Shown: positions 6,647 to 12,840 of the stretch, piece by piece
How the letters are laid out: the number at the start of each line of letters is the position of its first letter
Position numbering within the stretch: the stretch's first letter is position 1
Assembly (NCBI GenBank): GCA_902493985.1
Contig: CABURR010000050.1
Location: forward strand, 1 to 14,924
Direction of reading: 5' to 3'
Source of the DNA: an uncultured Collinsella sp.
Lineage (GTDB): Bacteria > Actinomycetota > Coriobacteriia > Coriobacteriales > Coriobacteriaceae
Length of the DNA stretch: 14,924 nt
Made by a program: the position numbers and the translations under genes
The notes under the pieces: model-generated
What the model saw: the letters and a program-made list of their open reading frames with translations, nothing else
The model's database searches: none
Told to the model about the DNA's origin: nothing

Positions 6647-7729
6647 TTGAAGAAAAGCAATCTGGGCTATGTGCTGGTGCTGGTCGCCGCGCTTATGTGG
6701 GGCAGCATCGGAATCTTTGTAAACGGCATCTCGGCCATGGGCGTTTCGTCCCAGAGCATGGCTGCCTTTCGCTTGTTGGTCGGAGCGCTTATCTTGGCGC
6801 CGGTCCTGATGTTTATGGGCTGCCGTCCGGGTGAGGGGTCTACCGTGGCTCAGGGTCCGCTGGCCCTGTTCAAGGCAAGCCCTAAAGAGCTTGTTCCCTG
6901 TGCGCTTGTCGGCATCGTCGGTTTGGCCGCCGCCAACACCTGCTATTACGAGTGCATGGGCGAGGTGGGCATGTCCACGGCCTCGGTGCTGCTCTACACC
7001 TCGCCGGTGTTTGGCGTCATGCTCGGCCGCGTGTTTTATCGCGAGGACGTGACCCCCAACAAGCTCGTTGCCATTGTCTTTAACATCGTAGGCTGCGTGC
7101 TTGCAGTGACCAATGGCGACCTTTCCGGTTTTCATTTTTCGGTTTGGGGCGTCACGTCGGGCGTGATTGCAGGCCTTTGTGGTGCGTCGCTCGCGGTGTT
7201 TAGCCGAATAGCAACCAAGACGGTCCACCCGCTGGCTGTCACGTTTTGGGGCTTTGTTTTTGGCGGTGCGGTTATGGCAGCTATCGCGGCTCCGTGGCCG
7301 GATGTCGCCGCGGCAATGTCGCCACAGCTGCTGCTGCTGTTCCTTGGCTTTGGACTCATCCCCACAGCCGTTGCTTACATCTTATATATGCAGGGTCTGT
7401 CCATGGGGCTCGAGACATCGAAAGTTCCCGTCGTAATGTCTTTCGAGACGGTCGTCACCGTACTGGTGGGCATTGGTGTCTACGCCGAGCCCGCCGGCGC
7501 GATTAAAGTCCTGGGCATCGTGTTGGTGCTCGCGTCCATCCTGATTATGAACACCGACTTCTCCAAGCTGCGCAACAGTGTGTTTGTCGGTCATGTCATT
7601 GAGAGCATGACCTTTAAGCCCAACGCGTGGTGGACCGAAAAATCTCAGGACATGGATCTGTTTAAGGAACGCACCGGCATTGCGCTGGAACCCACCGTAC
7701 AGGAAAGCCCCTGGTACTTCGTGCGATAG
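6647..7729 (+). CDS. DMT-superfamily (EamA) transporter with a soluble C-terminal tail
   Basis: This 360-residue integral membrane protein has two EamA repeats and about ten hydrophobic segments (about residues 7-28, 40-58, 83-103, 110-130, 138-156, 165-188, 195-215, 226-246, 260-280 and 285-302). The first repeat opens with GYVLVLVAALMWGSIGIFV, typical of RhaT/YdcZ/RarD-like drug/metabolite transporters, many of which export amino acids or metabolites. The start is TTG at 6647, chosen because a strong GAGGAGG sits five bases before it and no better ATG fits. After the last membrane segment there is a tail of about 55 residues (304-360, rich in Trp, Phe and charged residues) that EamA proteins do not usually carry. 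The position between a deglycase gene and the PTS genes suggests a role with the same substrate, for example lysine export, but this is inference. Confidence 0.85.
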   Translation: MKKSNLGYVLVLVAALMWGSIGIFVNGISAMGVSSQSMAAFRLLVGALILAPVLMFMGCRPGEGSTVAQGPLALFKASPKELVPCALVGIVGLAAANTCYYECMGEVGMSTASVLLYTSPVFGVMLGRVFYREDVTPNKLVAIVFNIVGCVLAVTNGDLSGFHFSVWGVTSGVIAGLCGASLAVFSRIATKTVHPLAVTFWGFVFGGAVMAAIAAPWPDVAAAMSPQLLLLFLGFGLIPTAVAYILYMQGLSMGLETSKVPVVMSFETVVTVLVGIGVYAEPAGAIKVLGIVLVLASILIMNTDFSKLRNSVFVGHVIESMTFKPNAWWTEKSQDMDLFKERTGIALEPTVQESPWYFVR

Positions 7730-7806
7730 GGGATTGCGCGCAGGGTCTGACCTGGGGTTATCCAGCTAGCGCCGGCCTACCCAGTCCAACGTTTCGAGTA
7801 CGTTAA

Positions 7807-7841
7807 ACCCGTCAACGGTCGATTTTCACCCGCGAACGGTC
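7807..7841 (+). promoter_or_regulatory. Tandem 14-bp repeat upstream of the PTS operon, possible activator site
   Basis: ACCCGTCAACGGTC (7807-7820) is repeated as ACCCGCGAACGGTC (7828-7841), matching in 12 of 14 positions. The period is 21 bases, two helical turns. The pair lies about 40-75 bases upstream of the TATAAT at 7880, a usual place for an activator to bind. Confidence 0.4.
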
Positions 7842-7876
7842 TTTATACTAATTAGCAATATAAGCAACGTATAAGA

Positions 7877-7895
7877 CGTTATAATGACCATAACG
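7877..7895 (+). promoter_or_regulatory. Promoter -10 with overlapping inverted repeat before the PTS operon
   Basis: A consensus TATAAT (7880-7885) lies inside an inverted repeat CGTTAT-N7-ATAACG (7877-7882 and 7890-7895), just ahead of the AAAGGAGGAGG ribosome site. No good -35 is visible at the right distance. A repressor bound here would block the -10 box. The repeat resembles words before the DMT gene and the second regulator. Confidence 0.5.
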
Positions 7896-7911
7896 AAAAG
7901 GAGGAGGCAAG

Positions 7912-8835
7912 ATGAATCAGATCATTCTCGCATCTCATGGCGGCCTGGCCGCAGGCGCCAAAGACACGCTCGAGATGGTTCTCGGCGACGTGTCGAACGT
8001 CCACGTCGTGTCGCTTGCTCGTGACGACAAGGAGCCCATCACCAATAAGGTTGAGGCTATGATCGCCACGTTCAACGCGGACGACACCGTCTATGTGCTG
8101 ACCGATATGCTCGGCAGCTCGGTCAACAACAACATGGTCGAGCTTTCCAAGAACGGCACGAAGTTCACGGTTGTCAGCGGTTTCAACATCCCGTTGGCGC
8201 TCACGCTTGCTATGAGCCCCGCCCCCGTCAAGGGCGCCGAGCTCGCGGCCCTCATCAATGAGGCCCGCACCGGTCTGACCAACCCCAACGCACCGGTCGA
8301 GGCCGCCGCGGCTCCCGCCAAGAAGGCCAAGGCGTCCCGTCACAGCTCCGGTCCCGCCAAGATCGTCCTCGCACGTCTTGACTACCGTCTGCTGCACGGC
8401 CAGGTCGTCTTTACCTGGACCACCAAGGTCCAGGCCGAGCGCATCATCGTCGTCGACAACGCTGCCGCCAACGATGACATCAAGAAGGGCGCTCTTAAGC
8501 TGGCCAAGCCCCAGGGCGTGCGCCTGAACGTCTTCACCGTCGAGCGTGCCCTCGCCAAGATGGACAAGCTCAACACCCTCGGCGAGCGCGTCATGTTCGT
8601 CTTTGGCAACACTGCCGAGATGCTGCAGTTCTGCCAGGGCTACAAGCTCGACGCCATCAACCTGGGCGCCACCGCCAACCACGACGGTGCCGATCAGGTC
8701 GGCGGCAAGGACAGCTCCGTCTTCCTCGACGCCACCCAGAAGGCCGACGTCAACCAGCTGCTCGACATGGGCATCAAGCTCTATGTCCAGCAGACCCCTA
8801 CGTATCAGAGCGTCGACATCGACGCCAAGCTGTAA
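7912..8835 (+). CDS. Mannose-family PTS fused EIIA-EIIB component
   Basis: This 307-residue cytoplasmic phosphotransfer protein of the mannose/fructose/sorbose PTS family carries two domains. EIIA (about residues 1-122) begins MNQIILASHGGLAAG, with phospho-acceptor H9, and has the LTDMLGSSVNN segment. An Ala/Pro/Lys-rich linker (about 125-150) joins it to EIIB (about 152-307), which opens with IVLARLDYRLLHGQVVFTW, where H162 is the phosphorylated residue. Phosphate passes from HPr to H9, then H162, then to the sugar entering through EIIC/EIID. An AAAAGGAGGAGG ribosome site lies 5 bases before the ATG. EIIC starts 36 bases downstream. The Salmonella gfr system encodes EIIA and EIIB separately (general knowledge), whereas here they are fused as in E. 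coli ManX. The sugar specificity is inferred from the deglycase neighbours. Confidence 0.94.
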   Translation: MNQIILASHGGLAAGAKDTLEMVLGDVSNVHVVSLARDDKEPITNKVEAMIATFNADDTVYVLTDMLGSSVNNNMVELSKNGTKFTVVSGFNIPLALTLAMSPAPVKGAELAALINEARTGLTNPNAPVEAAAAPAKKAKASRHSSGPAKIVLARLDYRLLHGQVVFTWTTKVQAERIIVVDNAAANDDIKKGALKLAKPQGVRLNVFTVERALAKMDKLNTLGERVMFVFGNTAEMLQFCQGYKLDAINLGATANHDGADQVGGKDSSVFLDATQKADVNQLLDMGIKLYVQQTPTYQSVDIDAKL

Positions 8836-8871
8836 TCAACCAGGCTTTTGCCTGACTGAAAGGAGAAGGGT

Positions 8872-9666
8872 ATGAATACGTTCATCAGTGCGGTGCTCGT
8901 CGGCCTCGTCGGCGTGTTCTGCATGTGGGACTCCCGCCTGCTCGGTCGTCTTAACTTCGAGCAGCCCCTCGTTGGCGCTACGCTCGTCGGTCTGCTGCTG
9001 GGCGATGTGCCCACCGGCCTTGCCGTCGGTGCCGCCGTCGAGCTCGTGTCCATGGGCCTGGTGCAGGTCGGCGCCGCCGTTCCGCCCGATATGGTCCTGG
9101 GCGGCATCGTGGCCGCTGCCTTTGCGTGCCTGACCGATGCTTCCGCCGAGACCGCCATGACGATCGCCATCCCGGTCGCCGTCCTGGGTCAGCTCCTCGG
9201 CATCGTGTTCCGTTCCATCATCGCCGCCCTCACCCATGTGGCAGATAGCGCGATCGATAACGGAAAGTTCAAGACCGCCTACCGTATGCACATCTGCGCC
9301 GGCTCCGGTCTGTACGCTGTCATGTACTTCCTGCCGATCTTCCTCGCCGTCTTTGTTGGCACCGACCTGGTTCAGGCCATCGTCAACATGGTTCCCGAGT
9401 GGCTGTCCACTGGTCTTAACGTTTCGACCAAGATCATGACCGCCTACGGCTTGGCCCTGCTGCTCACCATGATGATCAAGAAGGGTATGACTCCGTTCCT
9501 GTTCATCGGTTTCCTGCTCGCCGCTTACCTCAACCTGTCCGTCATCGCGGTCGCTCTGATCGGTGTGTGCCTGGCTGTCGTCTTCATGGGCTTCAAGTTC
9601 AACGGTTCCCATGCAGCCGCCGGTGTCGATTCCGACTACGATCCGCTCGAAGACGACGAAGACTAA
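8872..9666 (+). CDS. Mannose-family PTS EIIC membrane component
   Basis: This 264-residue integral membrane subunit forms the sugar channel together with EIID. It is hydrophobic throughout, with the family hallmark GDVPTGLAVGAAVELVSMGL (about residues 43-62) followed by VQVGAAVPPDMVLGGIVAAAFA. It ends in an acidic tail DYDPLEDDED. Length fits EIIC-man proteins (about 260-270). The start follows GAAAGGAGAAGGGT. The gap to EIID is only 13 bases, so the two are translated from one message. Sequence alone does not tell which sugar is carried; mannose, sorbose, N-acetylgalactosamine and glucoselysine transporters all share this fold. Confidence 0.94.
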   Translation: MNTFISAVLVGLVGVFCMWDSRLLGRLNFEQPLVGATLVGLLLGDVPTGLAVGAAVELVSMGLVQVGAAVPPDMVLGGIVAAAFACLTDASAETAMTIAIPVAVLGQLLGIVFRSIIAALTHVADSAIDNGKFKTAYRMHICAGSGLYAVMYFLPIFLAVFVGTDLVQAIVNMVPEWLSTGLNVSTKIMTAYGLALLLTMMIKKGMTPFLFIGFLLAAYLNLSVIAVALIGVCLAVVFMGFKFNGSHAAAGVDSDYDPLEDDED

Positions 9667-9679
9667 GGAGGAACACACT

Positions 9680-10513
9680 ATGGCAACCGCAACCAAGGAC
9701 GTGTCCCTGAACAAGAAGGTCAGCCAGTTCTTCTGGCGCTCCTGGGCCATCCAGGCCTCTTGGAACTACGAGCGTCAGATGAACATGGGCTTCCTCTACG
9801 GCATGGTTCCCACGCTCGACCGCCTCTATCCGGACGAGTCCGACCCCAAGCAGCTCGCTGCTAAGAAAGAGGCTTACCACCGTCACATGGCGTTCTACAA
9901 CTGCACCCCGCAGACGAGCGCTTTCATCCTGGGCCTCTCCGCCTCCATGGAGGAGGAGTACGCCAAGGATCCCGAGAACTTCGATCCCGATTCGATCAAC
10001 GCGGTCAAGACCTCCCTCATGGGTCCGCTTTCCGGCATCGGTGACTCCTTCTTCCAGGGCACCATCCGCGTTATCGCCTTTGGCCTGGGCGTTCAGCTGG
10101 CTCAGCAGGGTTCCATTATGGGCCCGATCCTGGCCATGCTCATCTCCATCGTCCCCTCTGTGCTGATCACTTGGTTCGCAGCCAAGATGGGCTATCAGGG
10201 CGGCCACGAGTACCTGAGCAAGCTTCAGGGCGGCGACCTCATGGAGAAGCTCATGTATGTCTGCGGCATCGTGGGTCTTATGTCCGTGGGCGGCATGATC
10301 GCTACGCTGATCGGCGCCACCACCCCGCTGCAGTTCGCTGACGGCACCGTCGTGATCCAGGACATCCTGGACGGCATGATGCCCCAGATGATCTCCCTCG
10401 GCCTCACCGGCCTTATGTACTGGCTCATCAAGAAGAACGTCAACACCGGTTGGCTTCTCGTGATCGCCATCGTGGGCGGCATCGCCCTCTCCGCGGCCGG
10501 CATTCTGGCCTAG
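9680..10513 (+). CDS. Mannose-family PTS EIID membrane component
   Basis: This 277-residue EIID subunit is the partner of EIIC, found only in mannose-family PTS. Visible family segments are FFWRSWAIQASWNYERQMN near the N terminus, MVPTLDRLYPD, a TPQTSAFILGLSASMEEEYA stretch, LMGPLSGIGDSFFQGTIR, and C-terminal hydrophobic segments that anchor it. The start at 9680 is chosen over a longer in-frame extension from 9563 because AAGGAGG sits nine bases upstream and the extension would lie inside the EIIC gene. After the stop there is a GC-rich hairpin without a T-run (10545-10581), then a perfect palindrome (10592-10622), before the second SIS gene. Confidence 0.94.
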   Translation: MATATKDVSLNKKVSQFFWRSWAIQASWNYERQMNMGFLYGMVPTLDRLYPDESDPKQLAAKKEAYHRHMAFYNCTPQTSAFILGLSASMEEEYAKDPENFDPDSINAVKTSLMGPLSGIGDSFFQGTIRVIAFGLGVQLAQQGSIMGPILAMLISIVPSVLITWFAAKMGYQGGHEYLSKLQGGDLMEKLMYVCGIVGLMSVGGMIATLIGATTPLQFADGTVVIQDILDGMMPQMISLGLTGLMYWLIKKNVNTGWLLVIAIVGGIALSAAGILA

Positions 10514-10544
10514 TCGCGACCAAGCGCCTAACCGCTTTCCCCCG

Positions 10545-10581
10545 GGGGCCTGCCTGACATCCCATACCCCAGGCAGGCTCC
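10545..10581 (+). terminator. Hairpin after EIID, possible partial terminator
   Basis: GCCTGCCTG (10548-10556) pairs with CAGGCAGGC (10570-10578) around a 13-nt loop, and outer G-U and G-C pairs extend the stem. No T-run follows. It could reduce transcription into the second SIS gene or stabilise the PTS mRNA. Confidence 0.4.
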
Positions 10582-10591
10582 CATCCCCAAA

Positions 10592-10622
10592 ATGTGTCAA
10601 AGGGACTGTCCCTTTGACACAT
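10592..10622. repeat. 31-bp perfect palindrome (GTGTCAAAGGGAC type)
   Basis: ATGTGTCAAAGGGAC (10592-10606) and its exact complement (10608-10622) flank a single T. There is no T-run, so it does not look like a terminator. It shares CTGTCCCTTT with the repeated element at 11806-11841. It lies between EIID and the second SIS gene. It is likely an extragenic palindromic repeat; its function is unknown. Confidence 0.7.
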
Positions 10623-10712
10623 CCTCAACGGGCCGGCGACTCGGTCCAAACCACGGTAACCCTGCGAGCGCCCGGCAATGTGGCGCCGCAAAAATCGAAA
10701 GGAATGTGTCAG

Positions 10713-11696
10713 ATGTACGAGATCGACCTTAACCTCCCTAAGCAGATCGTCGCTGACGTCCTGTCCAACCACGAGATCCACAGTGTCGCCTTCGTCGGCT
10801 GCGGTGCTTCCATGTCCGACCTGTACCCCGCCAAGTACTTCCTGGCCAACAACACGGACAAGCTGAACGTTCAGATCTTCACCGCTAACGAGTTCAACTA
10901 CGACACGCCTTCCTGGGTCAACGAGCACACCTTCGTGATCACCTGCTCCCTCGGTGGCTCCACGCCCGAGACCGTCGAGGCTAACAAGACCGCCAAGAAG
11001 CACAACTGCCCGGTCGTCTCCCTCACCAACAAGGCTGGCTCCGCTCTGACCGTCGACGCCGACCACGTCATCGTTCACGGCTTCCATGCCAACTACGCTG
11101 CCAAGTGCGAGAAGCCTGGCTACGCCATCGCTCTTGCTCTCGAGATCCTTCAGCAGACCGAGGGCTATGACCACTACGAGGATATGATCACCGGCCTCAC
11201 CAACGTCTTCGATCTCTGCGAGAACGCCGCTCAGCACTGCAAGAAGCTCGCCAAGAAGTTCGCCGAGGACTTCAAGGACGACAAGATGATCTACTTCATG
11301 GCTTCCGGCGCCTCCGAGAAGATGGCTTATTCTCACGCCGCCTTCCTGTTCACCGAGATGCAGTGGATCGACGCCGCCGCCTACAACACCGGCGAGTACT
11401 TCCACGGCCCGTTCGAGGTTTCCACCGAGGGTAAGCCCTACGTCTTCTTCATGTCCGACGGTGCCACCCGCCCGATGGACGCTCGCGCCCTCACCTTCCT
11501 TGAGCGCATGGGCGCCAAGGTCGCTCTGATCGACTCCAAGGACTACGGCCTGGCCGACGCCGTGCCGGCAAGCGTTGTCACCTACTTCAACCCGCTGCTG
11601 CACCTCGCCGTTATGCGCGAGTACGGCAACCAGATCGCCGAGGCCCGTCAGCACCCGCTGACCATGCGTCGCTACATGTGGAAGCTTTCCTACTAA
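10713..11696 (+). CDS. SIS-domain fructosamine-6-phosphate deglycase-like protein (FrlB/Gfr type), second copy
   Basis: This 327-residue paralogue of the protein at 5320 has two SIS domains. Visible features are FVGCGASMSDLYPAKYF (about residues 23-39), the phosphosugar loop SLGGSTPETVE, TGEYFHGPFEV with E228 and H231, and the tail QHPLTMRRYMWKLSY. E-x-x-HGP and the C-terminal H...RRY pattern match what I recall of E. coli FrlB, so this copy has the expected catalytic Glu that the first copy lacks. It would release glucose-6-phosphate and an amine such as lysine from the sugar brought in by the adjacent PTS. The start at 10713 is preferred: the AAAGGA upstream is about nine bases away, while an ATG at 10704 lies directly on that site and a start at 10614 lies inside a palindrome. 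A strong terminator follows. Confidence 0.86.
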   Translation: MYEIDLNLPKQIVADVLSNHEIHSVAFVGCGASMSDLYPAKYFLANNTDKLNVQIFTANEFNYDTPSWVNEHTFVITCSLGGSTPETVEANKTAKKHNCPVVSLTNKAGSALTVDADHVIVHGFHANYAAKCEKPGYAIALALEILQQTEGYDHYEDMITGLTNVFDLCENAAQHCKKLAKKFAEDFKDDKMIYFMASGASEKMAYSHAAFLFTEMQWIDAAAYNTGEYFHGPFEVSTEGKPYVFFMSDGATRPMDARALTFLERMGAKVALIDSKDYGLADAVPASVVTYFNPLLHLAVMREYGNQIAEARQHPLTMRRYMWKLSY

Positions 11697-11730
11697 TCAC
11701 AAGTAAGTAGACCTTACGGGTTGATTGAGA

Positions 11731-11762
11731 GGGGATGGGGTTTTCGCCCCGTCCCCTTTTTT
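11731..11762 (+). terminator. Strong intrinsic terminator ending the PTS/deglycase operon
   Basis: GGGGATGGGG (11731-11740) pairs with CCCCGTCCCC (11747-11756), all Watson-Crick apart from one T-G pair, around a 6-nt loop, followed by six T. It starts 34 bases after the second SIS stop codon. Confidence 0.9.
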
Positions 11763-11805
11763 GCTCTGGGGAGGGCGTGTCTGTCGCGTCGCAAATCCCA
11801 GATAA

Positions 11806-11841
11806 AACCTACCAAAATAAACCTGTCCCTTTTTGGCAGGT
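11806..11841 (+). repeat. Repeated AACCTRCC element, copy 2 (upstream of the HAD gene)
   Basis: This is the second copy of the element at 4356-4393 (30 of 36 positions alike in the opposite orientation). ACCTACCAAAA and TTTTGGCAGGT form 11-bp arms with one mismatch. It ends directly against the GGGAGGAG ribosome site of the HAD gene, so folding could influence translation. Confidence 0.6.
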
Positions 11842-11855
11842 GGGAGGAGATGTGT

Positions 11856-12485
11856 ATGATCAAGGCAGTGCTGTTTGATATGGACGGCGTGCTGGTCGAT
11901 ACCGAGTGGTTCTACAACCGTCGTCGCGTGGCGTTTATGGAAGAGAAGGGGTTCCACTTTGACGAGATTCCCGATCTTTCGGGGTCTAACGAGCCCGCCA
12001 TTTGGGAGGCGCTGGTGCCCGACGATGTTGAGCTGCGCGAGCGCCTGCGCGTGGAGTACAAGCAGGTCTACAGCCCGGATCACCCCGTTCCGTATGCCGA
12101 GCTGCTCAACGAGCAGACGGAGCCGGTGATGCGCGAGCTGCACGAGCGCGGCGTGAAGTGTGCCATCGCGAGCTCGTCCTATCGCGAGCTGATCGACGAG
12201 CTGGTGGAGATTGCCGGTATCGCCGACGTGCTGGACTACACCATCAGCGGTCACGAGTGCAGCGCGTTTAAGCCCGACCCCGAGATCTACCTGCGTGCCA
12301 TGGAGGCGCTGGGGGTGGAGCCTGCCGAGTGCCTGGTTATCGAGGACTCGCCTTTGGGCATCGAGGCCGGCAAGCGCTCCGGCGCCCGCGTCCTGGCGCT
12401 GCGTCCGCACGAGGGCGTCAACCTAGATCAGTCCGCCGCCGACGTTGTCATCGACAGCCTGACCGACATTTTGGCCGCTTTGTAG
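11856..12485 (+). CDS. HAD-superfamily phosphatase / beta-phosphoglucomutase-like hydrolase
   Basis: This 209-residue cytoplasmic HAD hydrolase (subfamily IA, beta-PGM-like) has all four motifs: DMDGVLVDTE (nucleophile D8, acid/base D10), the motif II serine in AIASSSY (about S106-S108), K139 in SAFKPDPEIY, and the metal-binding pair E163-D164 in VIEDSPLGIEAG. The cap domain lies between motifs I and II. Such proteins dephosphorylate sugar phosphates or move phosphate between C1 and C6 of hexoses; sequence alone does not decide which. The start at 11856 follows GGGAGGAG by six bases; the ATG at 11850 is too close to that site, and longer starts would run through the terminator. It is separated from the SIS gene by that terminator, so it may be transcribed separately. 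Confidence 0.9.
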   Translation: MIKAVLFDMDGVLVDTEWFYNRRRVAFMEEKGFHFDEIPDLSGSNEPAIWEALVPDDVELRERLRVEYKQVYSPDHPVPYAELLNEQTEPVMRELHERGVKCAIASSSYRELIDELVEIAGIADVLDYTISGHECSAFKPDPEIYLRAMEALGVEPAECLVIEDSPLGIEAGKRSGARVLALRPHEGVNLDQSAADVVIDSLTDILAAL

Positions 12486-12488
12486 TGT

Positions 12489-12536
12489 CAATCCGCCGCG
12501 AGAAGCATTGGTTCACGCGTCTTTTGCTGCGGATTG
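12489..12536 (+). terminator. Hairpin after the HAD gene, possible terminator
   Basis: CAATCCGC (12489-12496) pairs with GCGGATTG (12529-12536) four bases after the stop, with a second short pairing CGCG inside the loop. A T-rich but interrupted tract (GCTTAATTTGTCC) follows. Termination is plausible but not strong. Confidence 0.4.
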
Positions 12537-12582
12537 GCTTAATTTGTCCTCTATTTGGATTCGTTTGGCTTCGATTCGGACT

Positions 12583-12701
12583 AAGTGAGTAGACTTTTTG
12601 GTGCAGTACGAGCGCAAAGTGCATCTGCTCTAGCAAAACCGCAGGTCACAGGGGTGGCGGTTTTGGGTGTGCTCGGCAGATCGTAAAAAGTCTACTCACT
12701 T
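12583..12701. repeat. 119-bp element with perfect 17-bp terminal inverted repeats and nested hairpins
   Basis: AAGTGAGTAGACTTTTT (12583-12599) is the exact complement of 12685-12701. Inside lie ATCTGC (12623-12628) with GCAGAT (12676-12681), and AAAACCGC (12635-12642) with GCGGTTTT (12657-12664), so the whole unit nests as one stem. It has no coding potential and no clear target-site duplication. It may be a small non-autonomous transposon or a structured extragenic repeat. It fills much of the gap 12486-12840. Confidence 0.6.
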
Positions 12702-12763
12702 GTAATTTGGGCCTTTGGTCGTGGAGGCTGTTGGTCCCGCTTTGGTTGTCGAGAGAGGGTGAA

Positions 12764-12795
12764 TTGAAGCGCCCCCGCACGCTCCATGCTACAAT
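12764..12795 (+). promoter_or_regulatory. Putative promoter of the YitT-family gene
   Basis: An extended -10 TGCTACAAT (12787-12795) lies 45 bases before the GTG start. A TTGAAG at 12764-12769 could be the -35 box, but the spacing of 20 bases is long, so the TG extension may matter more. Confidence 0.4.
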
Positions 12796-12840
12796 CGCGG
12801 GCATGCCCCACAACTACATCTGCCTTCGAAAGGAGCTTCC

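Noticed and set aside
7730..7911. Sigma-54 promoter before the PTS operon, as in LevR-controlled mannose PTS operons
   Set aside because: No GG-N10-GC type -24/-12 pair of good quality was seen, and no LevR-like gene is present; actinobacteria generally lack sigma-54.
8836..10600. Long minus-strand open frames opposite EIIC and EIID (8836-9750 and 9599-10600)
   Set aside because: They mirror the PTS genes, are Asp/His/Gly rich, have no ribosome site or family motif, and overlap each other.
10614..10712. Longer N-terminus for the second SIS protein
   Set aside because: It begins inside a palindrome and has no ribosome site; the paralogue has no such extension.
10440..11654. 404-residue minus-strand open frame opposite the second SIS gene
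   Set aside because: It is a Gly/Val/Asp-rich shadow of the SIS gene with no motif.
11721..11855. Longer N-terminus for the HAD protein
   Set aside because: The extra 45 codons run through an intrinsic terminator and a repeat; the HAD fold begins at 11856 with a good ribosome site.
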